Virus record (IMG/VR): IMGVR_UViG_3300046811_000099
Coordinates: 1 to 23,242 of that record
Length of the DNA: 23,242 bases
Origin: a virus
Reading direction: 5' to 3' (one strand)
Shown: positions 1 to 5,992 of the stretch, piece by piece
Position numbering within the stretch: position 1 is the stretch's first letter
Layout of the letters: each line of letters opens with the position of its first letter
Program-made: the position numbers and the translations under genes
Notes under the pieces: generated by a model
Database searches by the model: none
Told to the model about the DNA's origin: nothing
What the model saw: only the letters and a program-made list of their open reading frames with translations

Positions 1-246
1 GCGGCCGCCGCGTGGGCCGCCGCGTGGGCCGCCGCGTGGGACGCCGCGTGGGACGCCGCGTGGGCCGCCGCGTGGGCCGCCGCGAGGGACGCCGCGTGGG
101 ACGCCGCGAGGGACGCCGCGTGGGACGCCGCGTGGGACGCCGCGAGGGCCGCCGCGAGTAAAAAACTGCGCGCCACCGTTGAAACACTTCAGGCGTCTGC
201 GCTGGAACTCGTGCGCGAGTTGTGCGCCATGAAGGACGTGGCATAG
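1..246 (+). CDS. Ala/Trp/Asp-rich tetrapeptide-repeat protein (3' part)
   Basis: An open frame enters from the left edge and stops at TAG 244-246; 81 residues are visible. Residues 1 to about 52 are repeats of A/D-A-A-W/R, followed by a non-repetitive tail that begins SKKLRATVETLQ. The four-residue period predicts a helix with Trp or Arg every fourth position, giving one aromatic/basic stripe, or a fibrous segment. Comparable AAW/AAR repeat proteins are common in phage genomes as uncharacterised products. The stop lies directly before the next ATG at 247. The start and any N-terminal domain lie outside the window, and no function is assigned. Confidence 0.75.
   Translation, partial: AAAAWAAAWAAAWDAAWDAAWAAAWAAARDAAWDAARDAAWDAAWDAARAAASKKLRATVETLQASALELVRELCAMKDVA
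4..159 (+). repeat. 12-bp coding tandem repeat, 13 units
   Basis: Thirteen consecutive 12-base units of the form G(C/A)C-GCC-GCG-(T/A)GG, the last ending in AGT, run without interruption. Units vary only at the second base of codon 1 (Ala or Asp) and at codon 4 (Trp or Arg). Since the period is a multiple of three, the array keeps the reading frame and encodes four-residue Ala/Asp-Ala-Ala-Trp/Arg repeats. It starts at the window edge, so the full array may be longer. Confidence 0.95.
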
Positions 247-456
247 ATGAACATGCGCACCCCCGAGGGCAACGTCACGTTGCTCTCCGATTATCTCAAG
301 AAGGACAACCCGCTGAAGTGGGAGCCAGGGCAGCTCGCGCCGGTCGACGTGCCGGAGTGGGCGCGGAAGAAAGCGCCGGTGGTGCCGATCCGGAAGAGCC
401 CGATCCGGCATTTTCTCGCTCCGTTGAACCCGTTTCGGGGAAGGCGCGCGCGGTGA
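247..456 (+). CDS. Small hypothetical phage protein
   Basis: This 69-residue protein starts at the ATG directly following the upstream stop, with a weak AAGGA at 232-236. Its stop TGA (454-456) overlaps the GTG start of the methyltransferase gene, which suggests translational coupling. The protein is basic at its C-terminus (PFRGRRAR) and has a Leu/Trp/Pro-rich middle (KWEPGQLAP). It shows no signal peptide, membrane segment or cysteine cluster. I do not recognise the family. The tight junctions on both sides support a real gene. Confidence 0.6.
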   Translation: MNMRTPEGNVTLLSDYLKKDNPLKWEPGQLAPVDVPEWARKKAPVVPIRKSPIRHFLAPLNPFRGRRAR

Positions 457-1553
457 GCGTTCAGATTCTGCAAGGCGACGCGCTCACGCGGCTACGAGAG
501 ATGCCCGACGAGTCGGTGCATTGCTGCATCACGTCCCCGCCGTACTGGGGACTCAGGGACTACGGCGTGCTGGGGCAGATCGGGCTGGAGGCGACGCCGT
601 CGGAATACGTGGCGCGCGTGATTGAGACGTTCTCCGAAGTCAAGCGAGCGCTCAGGCGTGACGGAACGCTCTGGTTAAACCTTGGCGATTCCTATGCTGA
701 CGGCGGCCGCGGCTCGGACACAAACTCAACGCTGGATGGCACCCGCCACAATCAACGCGAGTCGCGGCGTGTTCGCGTGCGCGAATCGTATCGGCGAGAT
801 CGCCGGCCGCGCGAGGACGATCCACACAAGCGCGTGGCCAACCTGAAACCGAAAGACCTGATGGGCATCCCATGGATGGTCGCTCTGGCGCTGCGCTCTG
901 AAGGCTGGTATCTCCGCCAGGACATTATCTGGTCTAAACCCAACCCGATGCCCGAGTCGGTTCGAGATCGTTGCACCAAGGCCCACGAGTACGTGTTCCT
1001 GCTGTCGAAATCGGAACGGTACTACTACGACGTCGACGCGGTTCGTGAGCCGCTCGCGGAGGCGAGTGTCGATCGACTCCGGCAGGATGTTGATTCACAA
1101 GATGGCAGCGGTCGCGTGCCGGGAAAAACGAATGGAACGATGAAAGCGGTTGGTGGCGATCGTCGGCGCGGTCGATCGAGCGAGGACTTTCGCGGCCACG
1201 ACATGCGCAACAAAGACATGGAGCGATTCGGAACGACTCGCGGCAAGACGAACGAGTCCTGCACGCATCCGAATGGCCGCAACAAGCGCAGCGTCTGGAC
1301 CGTCACCACGCAGCCGTTCAAGGAAGCGCACTTCGCCACATTCCCGCCGAAGCTCATCGAGCCGATGGTCAAGGCGGGTTACCCCGTTGGCGGTACCGTG
1401 CTGGATCCGTTCGGCGGCGCCGGAACCACCGGGCTCGTGGCGGATCGGCTTGGGCGTAACGCTATCCTGATCGAACTCAACCCTGACTACTGCGAGATGG
1501 CGCGTCGGCGGATTCGTGACGACGCGCCGCTACTCGCCGGGGGTGACGCATGA
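453..1553 (+). CDS. DNA methyltransferase (TSPPYW type, beta-class order)
   Basis: S-adenosylmethionine-dependent DNA methyltransferase of 366 residues acting on the exocyclic amino group of adenine or cytosine. Catalytic motif IV is TSPPYW at residues 27-32, and the SAM-binding motif DPFGGAGTTG comes late, at about 318-327. This IV-before-I order is typical of the beta class. Conserved blocks KPKDLMGIPW and AHEYVFLLSKSERYYYD lie between them, with a long Arg-rich insertion likely to contact DNA. The in-frame frame opens earlier, at 222, but the GTG at 453 is preferred: it overlaps the preceding stop, has GGGGAAGG at 437-444, and puts motif IV at the usual distance from the N-terminus. No restriction endonuclease is adjacent, so it is probably an orphan enzyme protecting phage DNA or altering host methylation. 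N4C versus N6A specificity cannot be told. Confidence 0.93.
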   Translation: MSVQILQGDALTRLREMPDESVHCCITSPPYWGLRDYGVLGQIGLEATPSEYVARVIETFSEVKRALRRDGTLWLNLGDSYADGGRGSDTNSTLDGTRHNQRESRRVRVRESYRRDRRPREDDPHKRVANLKPKDLMGIPWMVALALRSEGWYLRQDIIWSKPNPMPESVRDRCTKAHEYVFLLSKSERYYYDVDAVREPLAEASVDRLRQDVDSQDGSGRVPGKTNGTMKAVGGDRRRGRSSEDFRGHDMRNKDMERFGTTRGKTNESCTHPNGRNKRSVWTVTTQPFKEAHFATFPPKLIEPMVKAGYPVGGTVLDPFGGAGTTGLVADRLGRNAILIELNPDYCEMARRRIRDDAPLLAGGDA

Positions 1554-1618
1554 AATCCCCCGTCATGGCCGAAGCGCTGGCGCGGGCGCAGTTCGTGGAA
1601 TTGGAGGCGGCGGCGTGA
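1550..1618 (+). CDS. 22-residue micro-ORF bridging two genes
   Basis: The ATG at 1550 overlaps the methyltransferase stop (ATGA). The 22-codon frame encodes an alanine-rich, helix-prone peptide beginning MKSPVMAEALARAQ. Its TGA at 1616-1618 overlaps the GTG start of the next gene at 1615. A GGGGGTGA stretch lies just before the ATG and a GGAGG lies inside it, upstream of the next start. It may be a real small gene or a coupling leader that delivers ribosomes to the zinc-finger gene. It is too short for homology judgement. Confidence 0.45.
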   Translation: MKSPVMAEALARAQFVELEAAA

Positions 1619-2241
1619 TCTCTGAATCCCTTCGTGCGCAGCTCATCGCGGAGCGACAGGAGCTTCTCGATCTTGTTGCAGCTATCGAGCGATTGCTGGG
1701 TGGCCAACCTGCGCGATCTTCAGGCGAATTACGCGAGCGGGCGGAGATCATAACCGCAGTGGCCGAGCCTCCCGCGCCTGTCCCAACGGGTTTTGGGCGC
1801 TGTGTTGATTGTCAGGCCGACCTGACCGATCGGCGGCAGGTGCGCTGCCCGGAGTGCCGTGTAAACCGCCAGCGTGCCTACGCGCGCGATTACAAAAAGA
1901 AAAGGAGTCAAAATGGAATTGTGCAAACACCATCCGAGGAGCTTCGCACTATTCTGCCACAACTGCGTGAAGGAAGCCGACCAAGTGTCGAAGCGGACGG
2001 CCGCGAAGCTCGTGCGCAGCCGCAAGATTCCGGCAGCACCCGTGAAGTGGCAGGAGATCACGATGCTCGAGCGCGACGTGAACGCACTATTGGAGCGGAT
2101 CGCCAAAGAAATCGAATCATGATGCCGGTGCCTACGCCGAAGCCACCAAAGCTCGACCCAACGCCGCTCTTGTCCCGCGAGGAAATGGAAACCGAGGCCG
2201 CGCTGAAACGCTTGCGCGGCGCGAACAGGAGAGACGCATGA
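1615..2241 (+). CDS. Zinc-ribbon protein with read-through C-terminus
   Basis: From GTG 1615 (overlapping the preceding TGA and preceded by GGAGG) the open frame runs 208 codons. Residues 1 to about 50 form a charged helix. A zinc ribbon follows, with paired cysteines CVDC and CPEC about 13 residues apart, then a basic tail around DYKKKRSQ. From about residue 100 on, composition changes to what an out-of-frame reading of another gene gives, and a better-looking gene with its own Shine-Dalgarno (1913-2122) lies in the +1 frame. The functional protein therefore probably ends near KKKRSQ: a single C-to-T change in the CAA codon at 1909-1911 would make a stop. The last 40 codons may be translated separately from 2119. 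The zinc ribbon suggests nucleic-acid or protein binding. Confidence 0.6.
   Translation: MISESLRAQLIAERQELLDLVAAIERLLGGQPARSSGELRERAEIITAVAEPPAPVPTGFGRCVDCQADLTDRRQVRCPECRVNRQRAYARDYKKKRSQNGIVQTPSEELRTILPQLREGSRPSVEADGREARAQPQDSGSTREVAGDHDARARRERTIGADRQRNRIMMPVPTPKPPKLDPTPLLSREEMETEAALKRLRGANRRDA
1913..2122 (+). CDS. Small B-box-like zinc-finger protein
   Basis: This 69-residue protein starts at an ATG preceded by a strong AAAAGGAG. It begins MELCKHHPRSFALFCHNC, a C-x2-H ... C-x2-C arrangement resembling a short B-box-type zinc-binding motif, followed by a basic segment (SKRTAAKLVRSRK) and an amphipathic C-terminal helix. Its stop overlaps the next ATG pair at 2119. It lies entirely inside the longer zinc-ribbon frame but in a different phase. 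Codon third-position composition and its own ribosome-binding site favour this frame here. Role unknown; probably a small regulatory or DNA/RNA-binding protein. Confidence 0.65.
   Translation: MELCKHHPRSFALFCHNCVKEADQVSKRTAAKLVRSRKIPAAPVKWQEITMLERDVNALLERIAKEIES
2119..2241 (+). CDS. Small Pro-rich protein (alternative start)
   Basis: A tandem ATGATG at 2119-2124 overlaps the stop of the B-box-like gene and opens a 40-codon frame ending at the TGA whose neighbouring ATG starts the next gene. The product begins MMPVPTPKPPKLDPTPLLS and continues with a charged helix EEMETEAALKRLR. The frame is the same as that of the long zinc-ribbon ORF, so this may be its C-terminus instead. The overlap junctions at both ends argue for an independent small gene. 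No family is recognised. Confidence 0.4.
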   Translation: MMPVPTPKPPKLDPTPLLSREEMETEAALKRLRGANRRDA

Positions 2242-2729
2242 CCCGTAAATTTGCCGAGGACACGATTGTCCCGGTTGCCAAGTCGCGCAGTGAAATCGAG
2301 GCGCTGGTGACGAAGCACGGCGCCACGAAGTTCATGAGCTTCTTCGAGGAAGGGCGCGCGGTCATTGCCTTTGGGATGAAAGACCGGCTTGTGCGGTTCA
2401 CGATCACACTACCCGACCGCAAGGACCGCAAGTTCACGCACACCGCGCACAAGGATACATGGAACCAGTACCTGCGCAACGCGGACCAGCAGGAAAAGGC
2501 GTATCAGGCTGAGCTGCGTCGCATTTGGCGGGCTCTTTTGCTCGTCATCAAGGCGAAGCTCGAAGCCGTGCACAGTGAGATCACCACGTTCGAGCAGGAG
2601 TTCCTGCCGTTCATCGTCCTGGCGGACGGCCAGACCGTCGGGGAGACGATCATCCCGCGTCTGAACGGGCAGGCCGGGAGCCTCGACATTACGCGCATGC
2701 TGCCCATGCCAACCGGAGGCGACGAATGA
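2238..2729 (+). CDS. Conserved phage hypothetical protein
   Basis: A 163-residue protein with an ATG at 2238 (ATGA overlap) and AGGAGA upstream. Its N-terminus (FAEDTIVPVAKSRSEIEAL, then HGATKF and AVIAFGM) matches a protein type I recognise as widespread in tailed-phage genomes, often near replication or recombination genes; no biochemical role is established to my knowledge. The middle (IWRALLLVIKAKLEAVHSEI) is helical, and the C-terminus contains FLPFIVLADGQTVGE. No transmembrane segment or cysteine cluster is present. Confident as a real gene, function unknown. Confidence 0.85.
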   Translation: MTRKFAEDTIVPVAKSRSEIEALVTKHGATKFMSFFEEGRAVIAFGMKDRLVRFTITLPDRKDRKFTHTAHKDTWNQYLRNADQQEKAYQAELRRIWRALLLVIKAKLEAVHSEITTFEQEFLPFIVLADGQTVGETIIPRLNGQAGSLDITRMLPMPTGGDE

Positions 2730-3091
2730 CCAACGTGAAATGGATACTCGCTCCGGTGGTGTGTCTGCTGATGGTGGGACTGTCGGGATGCGACGACGAT
2801 GAGACGGTGCACAAATTATTCCCGAGCGACGGCGATCAGAGCGCGTGGAGGGTGGATACCACGACGACGATCACGAGGACCGGCGCGAAGGTGGACACAA
2901 CCGTGAGTATGTCCTGCCTGTACGCGACGCTCCCGAATGGTTGGTGGGGCGGCGTGATTACCGTCGAGAAGCGCGTCGGCTTTTACGAGATTGTTGACAA
3001 CGGCCGATGGAGTAACAACACCATCACTCTATCACCGGCTCAGGCGAGGGCGCTCGCGTCTCTCATCGACCGCGCGGAGATGCGGAAGTGA
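2726..3091 (+). CDS. Putative phage-encoded lipoprotein
   Basis: A 121-residue protein with ATG at 2726 overlapping the previous stop and GGAGG at 2715-2719. The N-terminus is a lipoprotein signal peptide: a hydrophobic stretch (residues 6-18) ending in lipobox L19-S20-G21-C22. Asp23 directly after the lipidated Cys would favour inner-membrane retention in a diderm host by the Lol +2 rule. The mature part is acidic, then beta-rich, with a Thr-rich stretch (VDTTTTITR). Phage lipoproteins are usually o-spanins or superinfection-exclusion proteins. This one is larger than Rz1-type spanins and sits among DNA metabolism genes, so exclusion or an envelope role is the better guess, without direct proof. 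It is coupled to the membrane protein gene that follows. Confidence 0.72.
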   Translation: MTNVKWILAPVVCLLMVGLSGCDDDETVHKLFPSDGDQSAWRVDTTTTITRTGAKVDTTVSMSCLYATLPNGWWGGVITVEKRVGFYEIVDNGRWSNNTITLSPAQARALASLIDRAEMRK

Positions 3092-3513
3092 TTACGTTCC
3101 GCATTGTTCCCGATTCTCTCAACGGCGTCATCCATGAAGGCCTTACGCCCGCCGGCATGGATTCGCTGAAAACATTTCAGGTGATCAGGCACGAAGTGTA
3201 CCGCGCGCCCGTCATAACGCTTCACCAGCCCGCTAATTTTACCAGCGGGACCATCACGTTCGCGCTGCCGCCGGAGCACCACTGGTGGTTCTACGTGGTT
3301 ACGGGCGTCGTGATTCTATTGGCACTTTTAGCGGTGATCGAAATCTGCGACTGGTGGCAGTGGCGAAAGACGGAGAAGCTAGTACCCGCAGCTCATCCAG
3401 AGCGCGGCCACGACAAACAAGAGGATGATAACGAAGGACAGGATCGACCACACATGGTCGCGATGGGGGCGCATGGGACTAATGATAGCGCGGACGAAGG
3501 AGAGCTTCAATGA
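3088..3513 (+). CDS. Single-pass membrane protein
   Basis: A 141-residue frame with GTG start overlapping the lipoprotein stop. The N-terminal 60 residues are polar and lack a signal peptide. One transmembrane segment lies at about residues 66-86 (FYVVTGVVILLALLAVI), flanked by aromatic belts (HHWW and DWWQW), followed by a short basic stretch (RKTEK). The last ~45 residues are very hydrophilic (His, Asp, Glu, Gln, Gly) with codon third positions far less G/C-rich than elsewhere, so this tail may be weakly constrained. Pairing with the upstream lipoprotein suggests a two-component envelope function. A holin role is not supported, since there is a single long soluble domain and no neighbouring endolysin. 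Confidence 0.65.
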   Translation: MITFRIVPDSLNGVIHEGLTPAGMDSLKTFQVIRHEVYRAPVITLHQPANFTSGTITFALPPEHHWWFYVVTGVVILLALLAVIEICDWWQWRKTEKLVPAAHPERGHDKQEDDNEGQDRPHMVAMGAHGTNDSADEGELQ

Positions 3514-4034
3514 TCCAGTTTACGGTACTTGGTACGCCGGCCCCGAAGGGCAGCGGTCGCGCGATGTTGATCGCCGGCCGCGCGGTGCACGTCCCGTCCA
3601 CATCCAACGTGAACCGGAACGCATTGGCAGCGTGGAAGAACGCGGTGCAGCGTGCAGCCGCGGGGGCTATTGCCGACGCCGCGCTCGCTGGAAAGGACGT
3701 CCAGCGGCCGATCTTCAAGGACACGCCGGTCTACGTGCGGATCATCTTTTTCCTCGAACGCCCACAGGGCCACTACAACGCCAAGGGCGAGTTGAAGCCA
3801 TGGGCGATCGGCATGGTGCCGGCCGTGAAGCCCGACAAGGACAAGCTCGAGCGCGCGACCCTGGACGCCTTGACCGGGATCATCTTCGACGACGACTCGC
3901 GCGTGGTGGACGGCCGAACGACCAAGCAATATGCGGACGCCCGCGGCGACGAGGGCGCCTTCATCCGGGTTAAGGAATTCGTGCGCCAGGTGGCGACCAC
4001 ACCGCTTTTCGCGGAGACGCGCGCTGGCCCGTGA
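3510..4034 (+). CDS. rusA: RusA-family Holliday junction resolvase
   Basis: A 174-residue endonuclease of the RusA family, which cuts four-way DNA junctions as a homodimer using divalent metal ions. The diagnostic block is KPDKDKLERATLDALTG at residues 107-123 followed by IIFDDDSRV. It supplies the conserved acidic residues (Asp109, Asp111, Asp127-129) that correspond to the active-site aspartates of E. coli RusA. The N-terminus VLGTPAPKGSGR also fits the family (typical PxxKxR motif). The usual Asn of KPDxDN is Lys here. GGAG lies just before the ATG, which overlaps the preceding stop. Position beside a replication initiator fits a role in processing recombination or replication intermediates before packaging. 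Confidence 0.92.
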   Translation: MIQFTVLGTPAPKGSGRAMLIAGRAVHVPSTSNVNRNALAAWKNAVQRAAAGAIADAALAGKDVQRPIFKDTPVYVRIIFFLERPQGHYNAKGELKPWAIGMVPAVKPDKDKLERATLDALTGIIFDDDSRVVDGRTTKQYADARGDEGAFIRVKEFVRQVATTPLFAETRAGP

Positions 4035-4108
4035 CCCAAGGTGCTGTGGTGGGTGAATTCGTCGGAGGTCGGAAGTACAACAATCGGACGAGAAGGGGTG
4101 CGGGAAAC

Positions 4109-5002
4109 GTGTCGAAAAAACCGTGGTCAAAGTTCTGGGACGCCGACTACCTGGCGGACATGGAACTCAACCAACTGTCCCTCGCGGAGCGCTCGGTGGT
4201 CACACTTTTGTGGGCAATTTCGCGGACCCAGATGGACGAGCATGGGGTGTTCGTAAAGCGGTCGAAGGTGCTCGGTACCAAGGCCATAGCCCTGTCGTTG
4301 AGGCCTCATACACCCCGCGTCGAGGACCGGAAGCGCCTCCATAGCATGGTCGTAGCGGTACTCAAGACCGGGGCGTTCGCTCAACGAGAGGACGGTGCGT
4401 GGTTTTCACCACGCATCGTCAGAGACGCGGAACACAGTGCAAAACAATCCACTTACGGCAAGTTGGGCGGAAACCCACAACTAAAGTCACTCCATTATAG
4501 TGAGGATGACACAACGACGCGCCAGGATAAGGCCAGCCATAAGGCCAGCCATAAGATAGATGCAGAGGTAGAGGTAGATGTAGATGCAGAGGTAGATGTA
4601 GATGCAGACGGAGCCTTGGGGCTGGACCGCGACATCGCGACCCCGATGGGGATCGTCCGGATCTGGAACCGCCTGGCACCGAAGGCCGGGCTCACACTGA
4701 TCGACCCACCCACCGCGCACGTGCTGAAACTCGCGAGCCTCCGGAGCCGAGACCTCCCAACCCTGAGCGCATGGCGGGAACTCATCGAGCGCGTCTGCGC
4801 GAGCAGCTTCCTGCGTGGCGAGAAGACGGACTTCAAGGCCGACCTCGAGTGGCTGCTCCAGGCGTCGACGCGGTCGAAGATCGTGAGTGGACGGTACGAC
4901 GACCGCGCACCCCGAGGGCGAACGTCATCGGGCAAGACCGCCGGCAACGTGGACGCGATCCGGAAATTTGTGAATCCCAAACCCGTGGAGAGTTCGTCAT
5001 GA
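4109..5002 (+). CDS. O-like phage replication initiator
   Basis: From GTG 4109 the protein is 297 residues. The N-terminal ~110 residues (KFWDADYLADMELNQLS, LLWAISRTQMDEHG) look like the winged-helix region of phage replication initiators. A linker with GKLGGNP and an acidic Glu-Val/Asp-Val repeat spans about 120-170. The C-terminal part ends in FKADLEWLLQASTRSKIVSGRYDDR, a signature common to phage replication proteins of the lambda O / DnaD-like type. The frame also allows GTG 4031, which overlaps the rusA stop; 4109 is chosen because the family-like sequence begins there and AAGGGG lies upstream. It would bind the phage origin and recruit the helicase loader encoded just downstream (ATGA overlap). 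Repeats inside the gene may be the origin itself. Confidence 0.75.
   Translation: MSKKPWSKFWDADYLADMELNQLSLAERSVVTLLWAISRTQMDEHGVFVKRSKVLGTKAIALSLRPHTPRVEDRKRLHSMVVAVLKTGAFAQREDGAWFSPRIVRDAEHSAKQSTYGKLGGNPQLKSLHYSEDDTTTRQDKASHKASHKIDAEVEVDVDAEVDVDADGALGLDRDIATPMGIVRIWNRLAPKAGLTLIDPPTAHVLKLASLRSRDLPTLSAWRELIERVCASSFLRGEKTDFKADLEWLLQASTRSKIVSGRYDDRAPRGRTSSGKTAGNVDAIRKFVNPKPVESSS
4527..4606 (+). repeat. Iteron-like direct repeats in initiator gene (candidate origin)
   Basis: Two perfect 12-base copies of ATAAGGCCAGCC sit at 4527-4538 and 4539-4550, with a third partial copy at 4551-4555. They are followed by GATGCAGA-type repeats starting at 4559, 4583 and 4601, spaced 24 and 18 bases and built from GTAGAT/GTAGAG hexamers. 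All lie in the interdomain linker of the initiator gene. Lambda and its relatives place the origin iterons at the equivalent position inside gene O. The sequence just upstream (about 4480-4505) is relatively A+T rich. Origin function is inferred. Confidence 0.55.
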
Positions 5003-5445
5003 ACAAGTACGACAAGGAAATCTTCGCCATGCACCTGGGCGTCTGCGCGGAGGTGTTCAACGAACCGATCACCGCGGTACGGATAGCGGCGTATTTCGAG
5101 GCGCTCGAAGACATGGACGTTGGCGACGTGGTCGGCGCGCTCAAGTACGCGATGCGCGAGAGTAAATTCTTTCCCAGGCCGGCCGACATCCGCGGCTTCG
5201 TGAACGGTACACCCGACGAGTTGGCCGACGCAGCGTGGGCGAAGGCGGATGAGCACGGCGGAATTCTGAAGCAGCTCGGGCTCTCGCAGTTCGATTTCAG
5301 AATGCTCGAGCGTGGACAGCGGGTGCGCATGCGCGAACCGTTCCGCGCGCTGTACAAGCGGCAACTTGCGAACGCGGCGCTCGACGCCCAGCGAAAGGCG
5401 CTTGGCGTGACGGCACCGAAAGCGATAGGTTCCCCGACGGAGTGA
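4999..5445 (+). CDS. Putative replicative helicase loader (G39P/P-like)
   Basis: A 148-residue, mainly helical protein starting at ATG 4999, which overlaps the initiator stop (ATGA). The N-terminal half reads like phage helicase-loader proteins: two helices containing AAYFEALEDMDVGDVVGALK, then AMRESKFFPRPADIRGFV, similar to the ...SxFFPxxAEI... segment seen in G39P-like loaders. The C-terminal half is charged (LERGQRVRMREPFRALYKRQ) and may contact the host DnaB-type helicase. Position directly after an O-like initiator is where loaders normally lie (compare lambda O-P). The match is a remembered pattern, not an alignment, so the specific role is tentative. Confidence 0.55.
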   Translation: MNKYDKEIFAMHLGVCAEVFNEPITAVRIAAYFEALEDMDVGDVVGALKYAMRESKFFPRPADIRGFVNGTPDELADAAWAKADEHGGILKQLGLSQFDFRMLERGQRVRMREPFRALYKRQLANAALDAQRKALGVTAPKAIGSPTE

Positions 5446-5494
5446 TCACCCAATACGAAACGCGAAGTCGTTTCCGAAAGCGAAGGAGCTGGTC

Positions 5495-5971
5495 ATGAAC
5501 AAAGGCGTAATCAAGTTCCACGTCACGGTGTGCGACGCGTGCAAGCAAGCGAAGCACGAGCACGTGGGGCTCGACGGGCAGTTCCTGCTCTTCGCCGAAT
5601 ACCGGATGGTGCGCACGGTACTCGCCGGCCACTGCGCCGGGCGCCCAGTTGGCGACTGCGCGCTGTGCGGGAAGCGCGCGGAGGAGTTGGGCGTCGCGGC
5701 CGAGCGGCACATGGACCTCATCACGGCTCCGGCGCGGCTGATCGAGAACCTGGACGGCTCCAAGACGCCGGCGGGGACACCGACGGTCAAGAGCGTGTGC
5801 GGCCACTGCGTGACGAAGCTCGCGGTGACGTTCACGGATCCAGCGAACCACGCGGGGATCCAGGAACTCATCGACGCATGCGCCACGAAGATCGTGCGGC
5901 CGGACGTGCCGCTGCCTGACAACATTCCGGCGGGCGCGGCGAAGGTAATGGCGTTTCCGAAGGGCAACTAA
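5495..5971 (+). CDS. Cysteine-rich putative zinc-binding phage protein
   Basis: A 158-residue protein with ATG at 5495 and AAGGAG at 5483-5488. Three CxxC pairs are visible: CDAC near residue 13, CALCGK around 55, and CGHC around 102. Together with nearby His residues they could bind one or two zinc ions. Between the pairs lie mixed alpha/beta stretches with no enzyme motif. The C-terminus ends in AAKVMAFPKGN. It closes the replication block and precedes the terminase genes. I do not recognise a named family. Confidence 0.7.
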   Translation: MNKGVIKFHVTVCDACKQAKHEHVGLDGQFLLFAEYRMVRTVLAGHCAGRPVGDCALCGKRAEELGVAAERHMDLITAPARLIENLDGSKTPAGTPTVKSVCGHCVTKLAVTFTDPANHAGIQELIDACATKIVRPDVPLPDNIPAGAAKVMAFPKGN

Positions 5972-5992
5972 CCACAACACCCAACGAAAACT

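Noticed and set aside
1-160. CRISPR-like array
   Set aside because: Units are contiguous 12-mers with no spacers, and they keep an open reading frame. This is a coding tandem repeat.
222-452. Longer N-terminus of the methyltransferase from ATG 222
   Set aside because: It would overlap two other frames, is Arg/Ala/Gly-rich shadow-like sequence, and moves catalytic motif IV too far from the N-terminus. GTG 453 has a ribosome-binding site and a stop overlap.
1889-1904. Programmed frameshift at the A-rich run joining the zinc-ribbon and B-box-like frames
   Set aside because: Joining would need a +1 (or -2) shift, while A-rich heptamers promote -1. The AAAAGGAG is better read as the ribosome-binding site for 1913.
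3425-3973. 182-codon + strand frame overlapping rusA
   Set aside because: Runs through the RusA active-site region in another phase, with an Arg/Gly-rich shadow composition. RusA motifs are clear.
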